From the NCBI GenBank assembly GCA_020726505.1, contig JAHLEZ010000002.1:4278001-4342000 (forward strand): a stretch of DNA of 64,000 nucleotides, given 5' to 3'. The DNA is from Leptodontidium sp. MPI-SDFR-AT-0119 (taxonomy: Eukaryota; Ascomycota; Leotiomycetes; Helotiales; Leptodontidiaceae). Shown here piece by piece: positions 48,815-59,170 of the stretch. The first letter of the stretch is position 1. Each line of letters starts with the position of its first letter. The notes beneath the pieces were generated by a model. The model ran no database searches, was not told the origin of the DNA, and saw only the letters and a list, made by a program, of their open reading frames with translations. A program made the position numbers and the translations under genes.

Positions 48815-49787
48815 TCAAGCAGACCATGTCTGCATCTGCATTTCTGTCCATTCCCAGAGCTCGTTTCTCAATTTGTCGTCCCTCGATTTCGGTGTCTTAT
48901 GTCCAACGATGCCCACAGGCTCATAATACCCCCCACTAACCACATATTTTCCTGTTGCCGCCCAGAGCTGGTTATAAGCTCCTTCTTCCGGAGTCTTCAG
49001 ACCTCCCGGAACAAACAACATCCTCGAAATGGCGTTACCCTTGATCCAACCTGGAGTCATTGCAGTATCACACACACCTGGATGAACGGCGACAAATTTG
49101 ATCACGGGGTATCGACGTGCCAGTTCCACAGTGTATACGATATTGGCTAGTTTGGATTGGGAATATCGACGCCATGAGTCTTTCCCACCAAGAGAACTGA
49201 GAACCGACAAATTGAGCTGCGTGGTACGGAGATCTCTAAAGATAATTCCTTCGGACGCATGAAATCGGTATCCGTCGGAGGCGGTGGTGACGACTCGAAC
49301 GTCGGGTTGAAAATTCGCTGTGTGGAGAAGCGTAGGAAGGAGTAATTTGATCAGGAGGGCGTGCCCAAGATGATTTACACCAAAATGGATCTCATATCCG
49401 TCTGCAGTCAACCCCGGAGGAGCACCCAGAATGCCAGCGTTGCAGAAAAATAGGTCGAGCCGATCTGTACTTGAGACAATCTCATTTGCTGCCTTGCTCA
49501 CCGAAGCAAGCGAGCCCAGATCACACTCTACGAAAACAAATTCGACATGAGGAGTCAGCCTCCCCATATTGCTGATTACAGACTCCGCAGTTTTGGCATT
49601 GCGAGCAGCAATGAACAGGCGCTTTGGATTGTGCTTTGCTAAAGACAAACAGGTTTCTTTGCCTAGTCCAGTGTTCCCTGCCAAAGTTAACAAAAGCAGT
49701 GAAAAAGGAACGATCCGGAAGCTCACCACCCGTCACAAGGATGACTTTGCCAGAGAGGTCAGGGATATCAGTATCTGGATTGTACAT
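48815..49787 (-). CDS. Short-chain dehydrogenase/reductase
   Basis: Two exons (49787-49727, 49677-48815), with a 49-base intron (GTGAGC...GGCAG) splitting the nucleotide-binding motif, give 307 residues. Splicing yields VTGGNTGLGKETCL, the T-G-x3-G-x-G cofactor loop; downstream are FFCNAGIL, the catalytic Ser region VTTASDGYRF and the active-site Tyr/Lys in RRYSQSKLAN. This is the classical or extended retinol-dehydrogenase/WWOX-like group common in fungi. The Arg after the Gly motif (FIAARN) suggests NADP(H) use. The substrate cannot be told. No secondary-metabolite genes surround it. Confidence 0.92.
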
Positions 49788-50486
49788 TTTCTTCGTTGCA
49801 AGTCAAGGTCCAGGAAACTTAGAGCCGTGAGACAGGTCGGTGTGGCAAGATATGCAAATTTCTTGGGAATAGAGAGGATATGGAGACTTGAGGAAGTTCT
49901 TTTAACAGCTTCTCATTCCCAACGTCGGACGACTCTGCACTGCGAGACTGCGCCTACTTCCGAAACTCCGAATGGTGGCTGAAAGAAAGAAACATAGAAT
50001 CGGACTCTAAAATGAAAATCCGAATCATAGCGGCAAGAAAATCAGACTCTGAAAAGGAATAAAATCCGATGTGAAGGAAAATCCTCAACTAAGATACTCA
50101 ATGGGAGGGTCACTGGATTCTCCTTTGAAGGACAATCTTTAGTGCATTCGTACCTGTGAACCTTGAAAGGGTCAGGGCATAGTCGTATGACAGTGAAACT
50201 GAAGAAGGTTCTGAGCACTGCTCTTTTGACTTGGTTATAAGTATAAATGCAAGAGTAATGGTGAATTCAAGTTCTGAAATGATTTTGGTGGTTCTAGGTG
50301 GTTGGGTCTCGGTTGAGGAAGCAGTTGTAGAATGGAGGCTGGAGGGAGGGGTGGCGCTAGAAAGCACGCTAGGGATTCACCGCCCGCAGGCTGGCAGAAA
50401 CCAAAACTATTTCGAATTTGTTTCCTGAAAAAAGTTTCCAAGCTCAATCAGCGACAAACATTTCGAACATTGAACAACCTTGCACA
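49788..50486. other. Intergenic between divergent SDR and NOP15-like genes
   Basis: 699 bases between oppositely directed ATGs, so both promoters lie here. Short frames only. The last 100 bases are A/C-rich leader before ATGGCAAAGG. Confidence 0.4.
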
Positions 50487-52235
50487 ATGGCAAAGGATAT
50501 GCAAACCAAGAAGCGCAAGGGTAAGTAATCGTCTCTGAATACCAATCGCATGCTGATTTGAGAATAGCTTCGGTTCCTGAAGTTGAAGCCGAAAAGGTGA
50601 AGAAGGTGAAGAATGTTGGCGCAACCCCCACCGAGGCTCCAGCCAAGAAGCGCAAAGGTATGTTCCACATGGATTTGATGCTCGTGTGTTCAAATGCTAA
50701 AAGCCACTATAGCCACCGAGGATGCCGCTCCTGCAAAGGTGAAGAAGACCAAGACGCCTAAAAACGCATCGGAAGCCAAAACCTCGACCTCAACAACCAC
50801 CGACAAAGCTCCCAAAACCGCCAAAGTTGCCAGCACCACAGCGACTTCCACAGACAAGATGAAGGGCCCAAAGGAGATTGTCACTGCTGCGAAGAAGGCA
50901 ATTACTTCCACATCCAAGACAGTCACTGCAGTCTCCGAGAAGGTCGTTGCCAGCAAGAAGAAGATTGCTAAATCCGCGAAGCCCGAGATCGAAGTTGACG
51001 AGGAGATGGACTCTGGTCTCGAGGATGAGGATAAGGATATGGATGGAGACTCAGATTCGGAGGCCGATGAAGAGACTCAGAACATCTTGGACGGCTTCGA
51101 GAGCGAAGGAGATGACGAAGAGATCGCAGATGGCCTTCCCGAGGGCGCTGAGGTCCCCGTTCGCAAGCAGCTCGGCAAGAAAGAGGAGAAGAAGTTGAAG
51201 AAGATGAACGAGTCTGGAGCCTCCGACAAGCCTGGAGTTGTCTACGTTGGTCGCATCCCCCACGGTTTCTATGAGAACGAGATGAGAGCCTACTTCGGAC
51301 AGTTCGGTACCATTCTCAAGCTTCGATTGTCCCGCAACAAGAAGACAGGTGCCAGCAAGCACTTTGCGTGGATCCAGTTTGAGTCCGCTGGTGTCGCAGA
51401 TATCGTGGCCAGAACTATGGACAATTACATGATGTTCAGTCACTTGTTGAAGGTCAAGCTCATTCCAGATGAGCAGGTCAACCCCGATTGGTTCAAGGGA
51501 GCCAACAAGAGATTCAAGAAGGTCCCCTGGAACAAGATGGAAGGCCGAAAGCTTGAGCAAGGCAAGTCGGAGGAGGCTTGGAACGCCAAGGTTGAGCGGG
51601 AGACGGGAAAGCGTGAGAAGAGGGCCTCGAAGATGAAGGAGATTGGCTATGAGTTTGAGGCTCCTAAGCTCAAGTCTGCCGCTGGTCTTGCAAAGCCAAA
51701 GGCACCAGAGGAGTTGACGAATAGCGAGAGTGACATCAAGGCCATCGAAAACGCACCTGTCAGAAATGATGATATCAAGTCGAAGAAAGGCGAGAAGTCG
51801 AAGGGCACTATTTACATCTCCCCTCCCGACCCTTTGCCAGAGACCAACAACAAGGAGGAGAAGCGAGCCATTGCCTTCCCACCATCGAAGGAAGATGCCA
51901 AGGAGTCTCTTGATGCCCTGGTTGCCGAGGCGGCCGCGAAGGGAAAGAATGGAAAGAAGGGAAAGAAGGCTAAGGCTGTCAAGGAAACTCAGGTTGCTGC
52001 GGAGGAGGCCGTTGAGGTAGTCGAGGAGCCCAAGCCAAAGAAGGAGAAGAAGAGTGAGAAACCAAAGACCGTTAAGACCACCATTCCCGAACCTGCTGTC
52101 GAAGCTCCGGAGAAGAAGGTCAAGACGAAGAAGTCGAAGTCCTCCTTGGTTGAGACTACTGTCACTCCTGTTATCGCACCTGAGGAGACCGCCAAGAAGT
52201 CTAAGAAGGGCAAGAAGGGAAAGGATTCCGCTTAA
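50487..52235 (+). CDS. Nucleolar RRM protein of the NOP15/NIFK type
   Basis: Three exons (50487-50520, 50568-50657, 50713-52235), with introns of 47 and 55 bases, give 548 residues. The first 200 residues are Lys/Ala/Thr-rich, then strongly acidic (EDEDKDMDGDSDSEADEE). One RRM lies at about residues 217-295, with RNP2-like VVYVGRI and RNP1-like KHFAWIQF, followed by the family motif VNPDWFKGANKRFKKVPW. The rest is Lys-rich and repetitive (KKGKKAK-type), a nucleolar-retention feature. Yeast Nop15 acts in ITS2 processing of the 60S subunit; the same role is inferred. The tail is much longer than in yeast. Confidence 0.9.
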
Positions 52236-55200
52236 GCAATCTCTGATTGTGAATTCTACCATTGCATCTTGCAGCGTGGATTTTGTCTTTCGGAGATGGC
52301 TGGCGTAATTGGAGTTTTCATAGTGATGAATTGATGGCACGACCATACATGACAGGTGGACAAGTAGCTAGCAAGCATACTTTGTCCGAATACAAAAGAA
52401 AATAACATATACCCTCGTAACTCGGACTTAAAGGGTGATGGTGCTTTACTGTTGAAGAGACTGCGGTACCTGGGTAAGATCGTGTTCTCTCCGTCAATTG
52501 TTTTGGTTTCTCAGCACTGTCATTGCTTGTGTTTATCCTCAGCAGAACCCAAAACAAGGCTTATAGTTCTACCAATATCAACGTCATTCCAATTGGGCAT
52601 TTCTAGTCGAATTCGGTTCGCAACCGCGCATGCAGGTTACATTTCACCGTGCCTCCTAGTAGGGGTCAACTTCACGAATCTCACAACCTGGACAATCCAA
52701 CTTTGTATATGCAACTTCTCAGTCCTTTCTTCTATATCGAAGTGAGAACAAGCCCCTGGCAAACGAAGTCACGTATGGAATCTTGGCCTTGCAGTCCCGG
52801 TGTTGGTCCTTACCGCGGAGCATGCATGTAGCCTTTTTTCGGACCACCGTCAACGTTTCGCGCCGCATTTAGGGCCTCGAAGCCACAGGGCCATGTTGGC
52901 CAACCTCTTATAATTGATAGGCCCTAACCAAGTGATTACTAAGTACGACTCCTTCGCTCCTTTCTTTCCTTTTTACTTTTATATGCTCCGCTTCATTGAT
53001 TGATTTGATTCGCCATGCGAGTTCATCGAATAGGATCAGTCATGTTTCCCAACGAGCATATGGGTTTGTCAGTCTGCGCCATGGCTCTGCGGGCATTGCA
53101 ACAGCTTTGGTCTTTTCAACGCCTTCGACGTCTCCTGCATGTAAGGAAACGAGCCTGTTAGAGACGACCTGTTAGAGAAGATAGGCATCTTAAACTTTTC
53201 GGTCATCTTGGTTGGTAGCGTATATATTGTAGGAAATGTAGCTTGCTTGTAGTTCCTGATATGTAATTCTTCTCAGTCTTTGTGGACTCCTTCTTCAAGA
53301 GTCAATTTCGTCTATTATGTTCAACACCTGAATCTTCAAAATTCCGAACGACTTGTAGTGAACGGCCAGGGACGAAAATAACAATACCTGGAGGTGGATA
53401 CTGCATCGCCATCTCCAAACAACATTCACCTTTGTCCTCAGCAGTTCCCAAGACAATCATCGGTATTATGTACTTCCATTATTGCTGGATCCATCATGGA
53501 GCTTTGTGCCAGGTTTAAATGACTCCACTCGGCATCACTGAGGATCCATAGGTTTAATGGCGGACATCCTTCTCCATTGATGAAGAATGAATTCGTTGAT
53601 GACCGTATATGGTACTAACTGGCATTTACGGTTCTTCTTGCGCTTGCTACTGTTTCCTTCTCGCCTCATATCCACTGACCTCGTTTCTGGTCTTCAGAGA
53701 ATGTCGATCTTCGGTGACCCGGTGGCTACAGAAGCACCTCACTCCCTCCACTTTGCCAAGAAAGCACTTCTAAGTGGCAACAAGCCATGGAAAGTACTTT
53801 GGAGATTTTGTTAACAGCGAGGGTGTTGATGACACTGGCCCTACAGTTTGGGCCTTCCTCCCAACTACTTCGCCGACTACCCATCCAACAATGAGCAACT
53901 ATACCGGATTTAGGACCATGTTGAAACCATGTCGTTTGTATTAAACCTCAAGCTAGGGATTTTATGATTAAGACTTCAGGAAGTCCGACTCTGTCTCCAT
54001 AGGATCCCTCGTTCCACCTTGTATCTAATTCTTAAACTACGCCTCGGTGGCCCACATCTTCCGCTAAGCGAGAAAAACATAAACAAACCAAAAAACGCCA
54101 AAAAAAAGGGGGATCCAGCTCAATCATAAACATAAACAACGCTAGAAAGTAATAAAAATGTATACAATCATTAATTTGAATATTCAAGTCAAATCTCAAA
54201 AATGCAAAACTCAATCGGAAGCTCACACCGCGCGACGCGGGTAGGTCCCAGATTTACAAACCTAATTGAATAGGTTATGACGTGGCCCAATCGATCCCGT
54301 CTGGTTTGACCGACCACCAGACGTGCCTACCACGTCTGGCCGCCCCCAGATGTTTGATATTTGCTTATTTGGTTAAATATAGGCGTTAGCGACGTCTCGG
54401 CCCGGAATTTGGTTGCGGGGTCGAGAAGCGAGGACAACAAACATTTCCCTTCCTTTAAACTGCGTGAACTTTACCTGTTCTCTAGGAACCACACGGACTA
54501 TCAATGACTGGTCTATGTCCATTTTTACAGTGGGAAACGAGTATGGAAATTTGAATGGCACTGACGATGCTGGCGCTGATGGAGGACGATTTGTAACCCC
54601 AGAGCCACATCCTTTGGGACGACGGTCTTCTGCTAGACCGCTTATCATACCTGGTTGTCAAATACAGCAGACTTCTACCACCATCTGAAGTAAAGAAAAC
54701 TACCACTTGGGCTGATATATCGCAGACTGACTCGTCATGGCGAGTCCTGCAGAACGTAGGTCCCAGCTCCAGTGATTCGCAGATGGTGTCAATAAGCTAC
54801 TGCTTCACGAGTTTTGACCCTGTCGAAGCAAATTTTACCGTCCACAGTACTACCAACAGGATAGAGCCGGTGTTGCATGGCCTGAAATAATCTAGTACTT
54901 GATGCAAGACAAGTCTTTCTGCAACTGGGCGGAGATGGGTCTAATAATTCTCCGAGCGTGGCTTTCTCGGGCTCGAACTCGAACACTCAGATACTTAGCC
55001 AGACATTTCCCAACAACGACGAGAAGTCCGCAGCAGATTCGACTAGAGTCCATACTTTCGAGACGGATCGCGTGTTTTTGGTGTGTTACCAATACCTAGT
55101 TTTCCCACAAAACAACCTGGGTATTATGCACCAACTGTGGTGCTTCAACCCGGAGTATCAACAGCGATGCCACTGCAGTTACTGTCGCCCTTTCTTCGAT

Positions 55201-55462
55201 ATTCCTATCTTCTATGTAAGCATCTAGAAACACGATAAAAGCTCTCCAATGTAAGTAATCTATTATCAACATGACACAATACAATGAAGTTCTGCGAGTC
55301 AATTCGACGATTAAGTTGTCAATGCAGCATCGCAGGAGTCCGAGACAACTACGGCACTTGATGGATTGTCCTCTGGTTTTTTTTTTTTTTTTTTTTCCCC
55401 CTTTCCCCCTCCGCTCTCCATGAAAATTCTACCTGTAGTACTTCCCAAGCTGTGCTACTCTA
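52236..55462. other. Gene-poor region with possible decayed coding fragments
   Basis: No intact gene is seen. Short frames at 53282-53518, 53587-53814 and 54413-54688 and a Ser/Asn-rich frame around 54958-55227 look more protein-like than chance, and a Thr/Pro-rich stretch appears in another frame near 53820-53930. They might be relics of a secreted protein gene. A run of 20 T lies at 55377-55396. A perfect hairpin is at 54317-54339. No transposon ends were identified. Confidence 0.3.
54317..54339. repeat. Perfect inverted repeat (9-bp arms, 5-base loop)
   Basis: CCAGACGTG is followed by the loop CCTAC and then CACGTCTGG. The short words GTCTGG and CCAGA also recur within 40 bases on each side. 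It is not near an open reading frame end, so a terminator role is unlikely. Confidence 0.6.
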
Positions 55463-56735
55463 CTACACTAGATTGAAAGCCACCTCTTCATAAGAGCGAT
55501 CTAACGCCTCCCCATCCATAGCCCCAAACACGAAAGCTTTCCCCATGATGGCCCAGGCATCACCGTCCAGTCTCCTCAGAATCACAGGAACATCGCAGCC
55601 AAAGAGAATACACATTCGGTCTTCTTGCAGTGTTCTTTCGGGAACAAGACCTAAAGAATCATCTGCCAATCTCACCATTCGTCTGTTCCAAGTCACAGCT
55701 TGAACTCTCCTGAGGAACTCTTTCAACATGCTGGAAATTTCCTCGCCCTCTCCGCCCAGGAGTTTCTCCGTATCCAACCTTCCGTCTGAGCATAGGTCAT
55801 ATGCATCAGCGCAAGCCAGGCTATACCAGCGTGGCGGTGGGTTTCCCTTCGAGTCCCTATCCACCACAAGAGTTCGCCAGTACATTTCCTTCAAATCTTG
55901 CTGTTCCATATTTGTCCCTTTAAGGCTGTAGTGCCACGAGTTTGGAATAATTCCTTCCTCAGCTCGTTCTCCTATCCAAGCTATAGTCGGGAGATAAAAC
56001 CATTTGCAGGTAAAGATGAAATGGGTTTCATCATCGTTGAAGTTTGTGGAAGCAGGAACATTCCCAGATACGTGATAGATGCTTTGGTGTGCTAGGCAAA
56101 CCAGAGTATCCGCACGCTGTCGAACATAAATGTCCTGGGAATTTGTTCTGAATGGGAGGGCTGGATGAGGCAAGATCCAGGACGGCAGGTTTGGCAAAGG
56201 TTGTGCCCAAGGACGGCAGACGATATTCAAGGAGCGTGAAGTGGCGACCGCTTGTTCGATGGCATTCTTGTAGACTCGAATGACAGACTGGCTATAATCT
56301 GGAATGAAGTCCGTATAGTCTTTGGCCAAAGATGCTAGAGCAAATACGACGTCGCGTCCGTCTGTGGCCTCGAACTCTGGTAAGTACGATAGCAATGCTT
56401 CCATCGTGCACAATCGGCGGGGTTCTTCGCCATCTCTTCCACGAGGCAGAGCTCGATCATAGGCTGCAATGAGGGAATGTACACTAACACTACGAAGTTC
56501 GCTAATAGAAGATCGCTTAAAGTACGAGAGTGCTGATAACGCACGCGTTAGAACAAGTTAAGGTGCTGCTGCTAACGCATACGCCTTAATAAGTTTAATT
56601 GCTGCTAGAGCAGTCATTAACCAAAACAACCGGGAACTAGAACCAGAACTAGAACTGAACAAGCGGCTAGCGGCCCGAAATCTTGACGGCACAAAATCGC
56701 GAACACATTTGCTTATAATATCGATCTTCTCCGTA
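55463..56735 (-). pseudogene. HET-domain protein gene, 3' part (split by a transposon, one nonsense codon)
   Basis: The minus-strand frame is open from the transposon junction (56735) to a TAA at 56560-56558, then open in the same frame to the stop at 55463. It holds the C-terminal part of a heterokaryon-incompatibility (HET) protein: the post-HET segment EKIDIISKCVRDFVPSRFR, then FEATDGRDVVFALASLAKDY and the tail common in this family. Removing the 1,834-bp element with one TA copy puts this frame exactly in register with the 5' fragment at 58570-59161. HET proteins trigger cell death on contact between unlike strains. This copy cannot be expressed as a full protein. Confidence 0.88.
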
Positions 56736-56788
56736 ACGTCCCACCCCACCCTTTCGCCCACCCCCGCCTTTCGCCCACCCTCGCTTAA
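56736..56788 (+). repeat. Left terminal inverted repeat of the Fot1/pogo element
   Basis: It pairs with 58517-58569 in reverse complement with only a few mismatches. Within it the word CCTTTCGCCCACCC occurs twice, about 18 bases apart; the right repeat has the same internal pair, so transposase may bind two sites at each end. Confidence 0.88.
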
Positions 56789-56883
56789 CACACCGCCACT
56801 CTTACCTACCTTCTTAAATAATTATTAACTCTTTTAATTCTTAACCAATTCTTTTGAAATTTGGAATGTGAGTTGTCGTTATT

Positions 56884-58485
56884 ATGAAGCCTGAGTATAC
56901 CGAGTACGACGTTGCGTGTGCGCTTGCAGAGGTCAGAAATGGCAAGTCTTTGCGAAAGGCATCGATTGAGTGGGGTGTTCCAAGGTCTACTCTTCGCTGT
57001 CGAAATGCGACCACTCTACCACGCCAGGAAGCCGCCAATCACTTGCAAAGGCTACCTACGGTAGTAGAGAATCGATTGGCTAATTGGGTGCTTACTCAAG
57101 AGTCTCTTGGTCGTGGAGTTACGCATGCGTAGATTAGGGTTTTTGGCTAGAGACTTTTAGCTCTCTAAGGGGATCACCTACTACTCGGAAAACACTGGAT
57201 ATCACGATTTCTGGCCCGTTATCCTATTCTTAAGACTAAGAGGCAAATCTACGTCGATTCTGTACGCGTTAATAACGCTTGTTCCGAAGTTATTAGGCCT
57301 TGGTTCCAAAAATTAGAGGTTCCGGTTATTAAAGCTATTCCAGCTAGCCAACGATGGAATATGGACGAGACTAGTATTATGGAAGGGTACGGCCTTAATG
57401 GATTTGTTGTAGGGCATGCCGAAAAGCGCAAGGTTTAAGGAAAACAGCCAGGTTCACGTGCTTAGACGTTAATCATTGAGTGTATCTCTGTAACTGGCCT
57501 TTCTATAGACTCGGCGGTAATTTACAAGGGAAAATCGGTCCAACAGCAGTGGTTTCCGTCTCAATTAGACGTATTTAATAACTGGCACTTTACTGTAACC
57601 GAAAATGGGTGGACGACTAACGAGACGGCTCTTGAGTGGCTGGAGAAGGTGTTTATTCCTTAAATAGAACCACGTGACTATTTAGCAAGACTTCTTTTTT
57701 TAGACGGCCATGGGAGCCACGAGACTACGGAATTCCTTTGGAAGTGCCTTGAGCATAATATATACCTTTTGTTTTTACCTCCATATACGTCACACGTCTT
57801 ATAACCTTTGGATTTAACGGTTTTCTCTCCCCTTAAGCGTGCCTACCGGAAAGAGCTACAACAATTGAGTTCTTTACTTAATTCTACACTTATTAGCAAG
57901 CGCAATTTCCTCGTTTGCTATTAGAAGGCACGTCAAGAGAGTTTTACCCCTTCTAATATTAAGGCTAGGTGGAGAACTACTGGTTTATGGCCGGTATCTG
58001 TGGTTAAGCCTCTGATGAGCCCATTGCTATTAGAAAATAGTAATCAATCGACAAATCCACCTCTCCAAGAGTCTCAGGACCTACCGACACTACCTCCAGA
58101 AGTTTCTAGCACTTCAATTAAGTTTCATACTCCAAAGGGCAGGAAAGATATGTATTTTTAAATACGTACCTTAGCTAGTAGGTCACATGATCAACTTCTA
58201 ACGTAACGTTTGCTTTTCAGGAAGATTGTGAAGGGAATTGACGAAAAGGATTACGAATTAAGAAAGGCAAATATGAGGATTAGAGAGCTAGAAGAGCGAT
58301 TAGAGCAGTTAAAGCCAAAGAAAAGGAGGAAAGTCTAAACTAGTCCAAATTCTAAGTTTGTGATAACACGTGCTATTCGGGAGGCTCAAATCGCAGCTAG
58401 AGATCGTCAAATTGTACCTATAGAATTAGAATTAGAAAGAGATTCAGATTCTACAGTTTCATGTATAGAAGTTAAGGCAATATAG
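56884..58485 (+). pseudogene. Fot1/pogo transposase relic, 534 codons with eleven internal stops
   Basis: One frame runs from ATG 56884 to TAG 58483-58485 with no frameshift. Internal stops begin at 57130, 57148, 57166, 57436, 57463, 57661, 57802, 57922, 58159, 58204 and 58336; all are TAG or TAA and none TGA. An N-terminal psq-type helix-turn-helix (SLRKASIEWGVPRSTLR) is followed by a CENP-B-like second DNA-binding part. The DDE triad is visible: D in WNMDETS, D in LLFLDGHGSH, and D in PLDLTVFSPL after a stop. A basic, coiled C-terminus ends PKKRRKV. Most stops sit where the family has Gln (for example before PLDL), so CAA/CAG to TAA/TAG changes explain them. Confidence 0.92.
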
Positions 58486-58516
58486 AGTTATTAAGTCTTG
58501 AATAGGAAGCACTAGA

Positions 58517-58569
58517 ATTAAGCGAGGTGGGCGAAAGGTAGGGGTGGGCGAAAGGGTGGGGTGGGACGT
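58517..58569 (-). repeat. Right terminal inverted repeat of the Fot1/pogo element
   Basis: Reverse complement of the left repeat. It ends GGGTGGGACGT directly before the TA duplication at 58570-58571. Confidence 0.88.
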
Positions 58570-59161
58570 TAAACCATTCAACAACACAGAAATTTGCCCA
58601 CGAGACCACAGCGGACCCACAGCGCAAAACGGGCTGTCTTGCAAACGCAACTTCCTGGACCACCCATCTGCGTTTGAACCAACTTCTTCGCATCAGATCT
58701 GCAATAGCGATCCACGACTTGGTACATTCTGGGCTAGCCGCTAGTTTGTCAATGTTCTTGACGGAGATGTTGGCCATGAATTCCATTGCAAGATTGCTGT
58801 CGTTTTCAGCCTCTCCTAGCCAGATCACGACTTCGTTTGCTCTCCTGTATATCTCGGCCATTCGACTAACTTGGCAGTTCTTCTCTACCAAATTGTTTTG
58901 ATCGATACACAAAGCGTCAATCCAAAGAACCCGGTAATGAGATGATCGTAGAGACCGGAGTGCGCATGCTGGGCTCTTCGTAATCCTCAGCATTCTGGTG
59001 TGTGCCCCTGTCACTTGGATAACTTCCGCGTCTGAATCTGTACCACATGCGTACGAGAGGGCAGTGTAGGTACATGCTTGGCCGAATCTAGCTGGCAAGA
59101 ATTCGATAGAGTGAACTGTGGAAGAGCTATGTCGTATCTTACATTCTATTGTAAATTGCAA
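58570..59161 (-). pseudogene. HET-domain protein gene, 5' part (HET domain), no start codon found
   Basis: The minus-strand frame holds a clear HET domain: YTALSYACGTDSDAE, then RSLRSSHYRVLWIDALCIDQ, AEIYRRANEVVIWLGEAEND and SWFKRRWVVQEVAFA. It runs up to the transposon junction and, with the element removed, continues in frame into 55463-56735. Upstream, the same frame meets the stop of the amino-acid transporter gene (59173-59171) with no ATG between; only a TTG is available. The 5' end therefore seems lost, or an upstream exon remains unrecognised. The domain mediates non-self recognition and programmed cell death in filamentous ascomycetes. Confidence 0.85.
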
Positions 59162-59170
59162 CCCATCTAG

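Larger units (their letters stand above)
56736..58569 (+). mobile_element. Fot1/pogo-type (Tc1/mariner superfamily) DNA transposon, RIP-decayed
   Basis: The element is 1,834 bp. Its ends are near-identical inverted repeats of about 53 bp beginning ACGTCCCACCCCACCCTTTC, and TA is duplicated on each side (56734-56735 and 58570-58571), as expected for this superfamily. It carries one transposase frame on the plus strand. Length, repeat length and domain order fit Fot1-like elements of ascomycetes. It is inserted in, and antisense to, a HET-domain gene. With eleven stop codons it cannot move by itself, though its ends may still be recognised by an active relative. Confidence 0.93.

Noticed and set aside
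51051..52346. 431-codon minus-strand frame antisense to the NOP15-like gene
   Set aside because: A shadow of the Lys/Glu-rich plus-strand coding sequence; its Leu-rich composition is what antisense of Lys/Glu codons gives.
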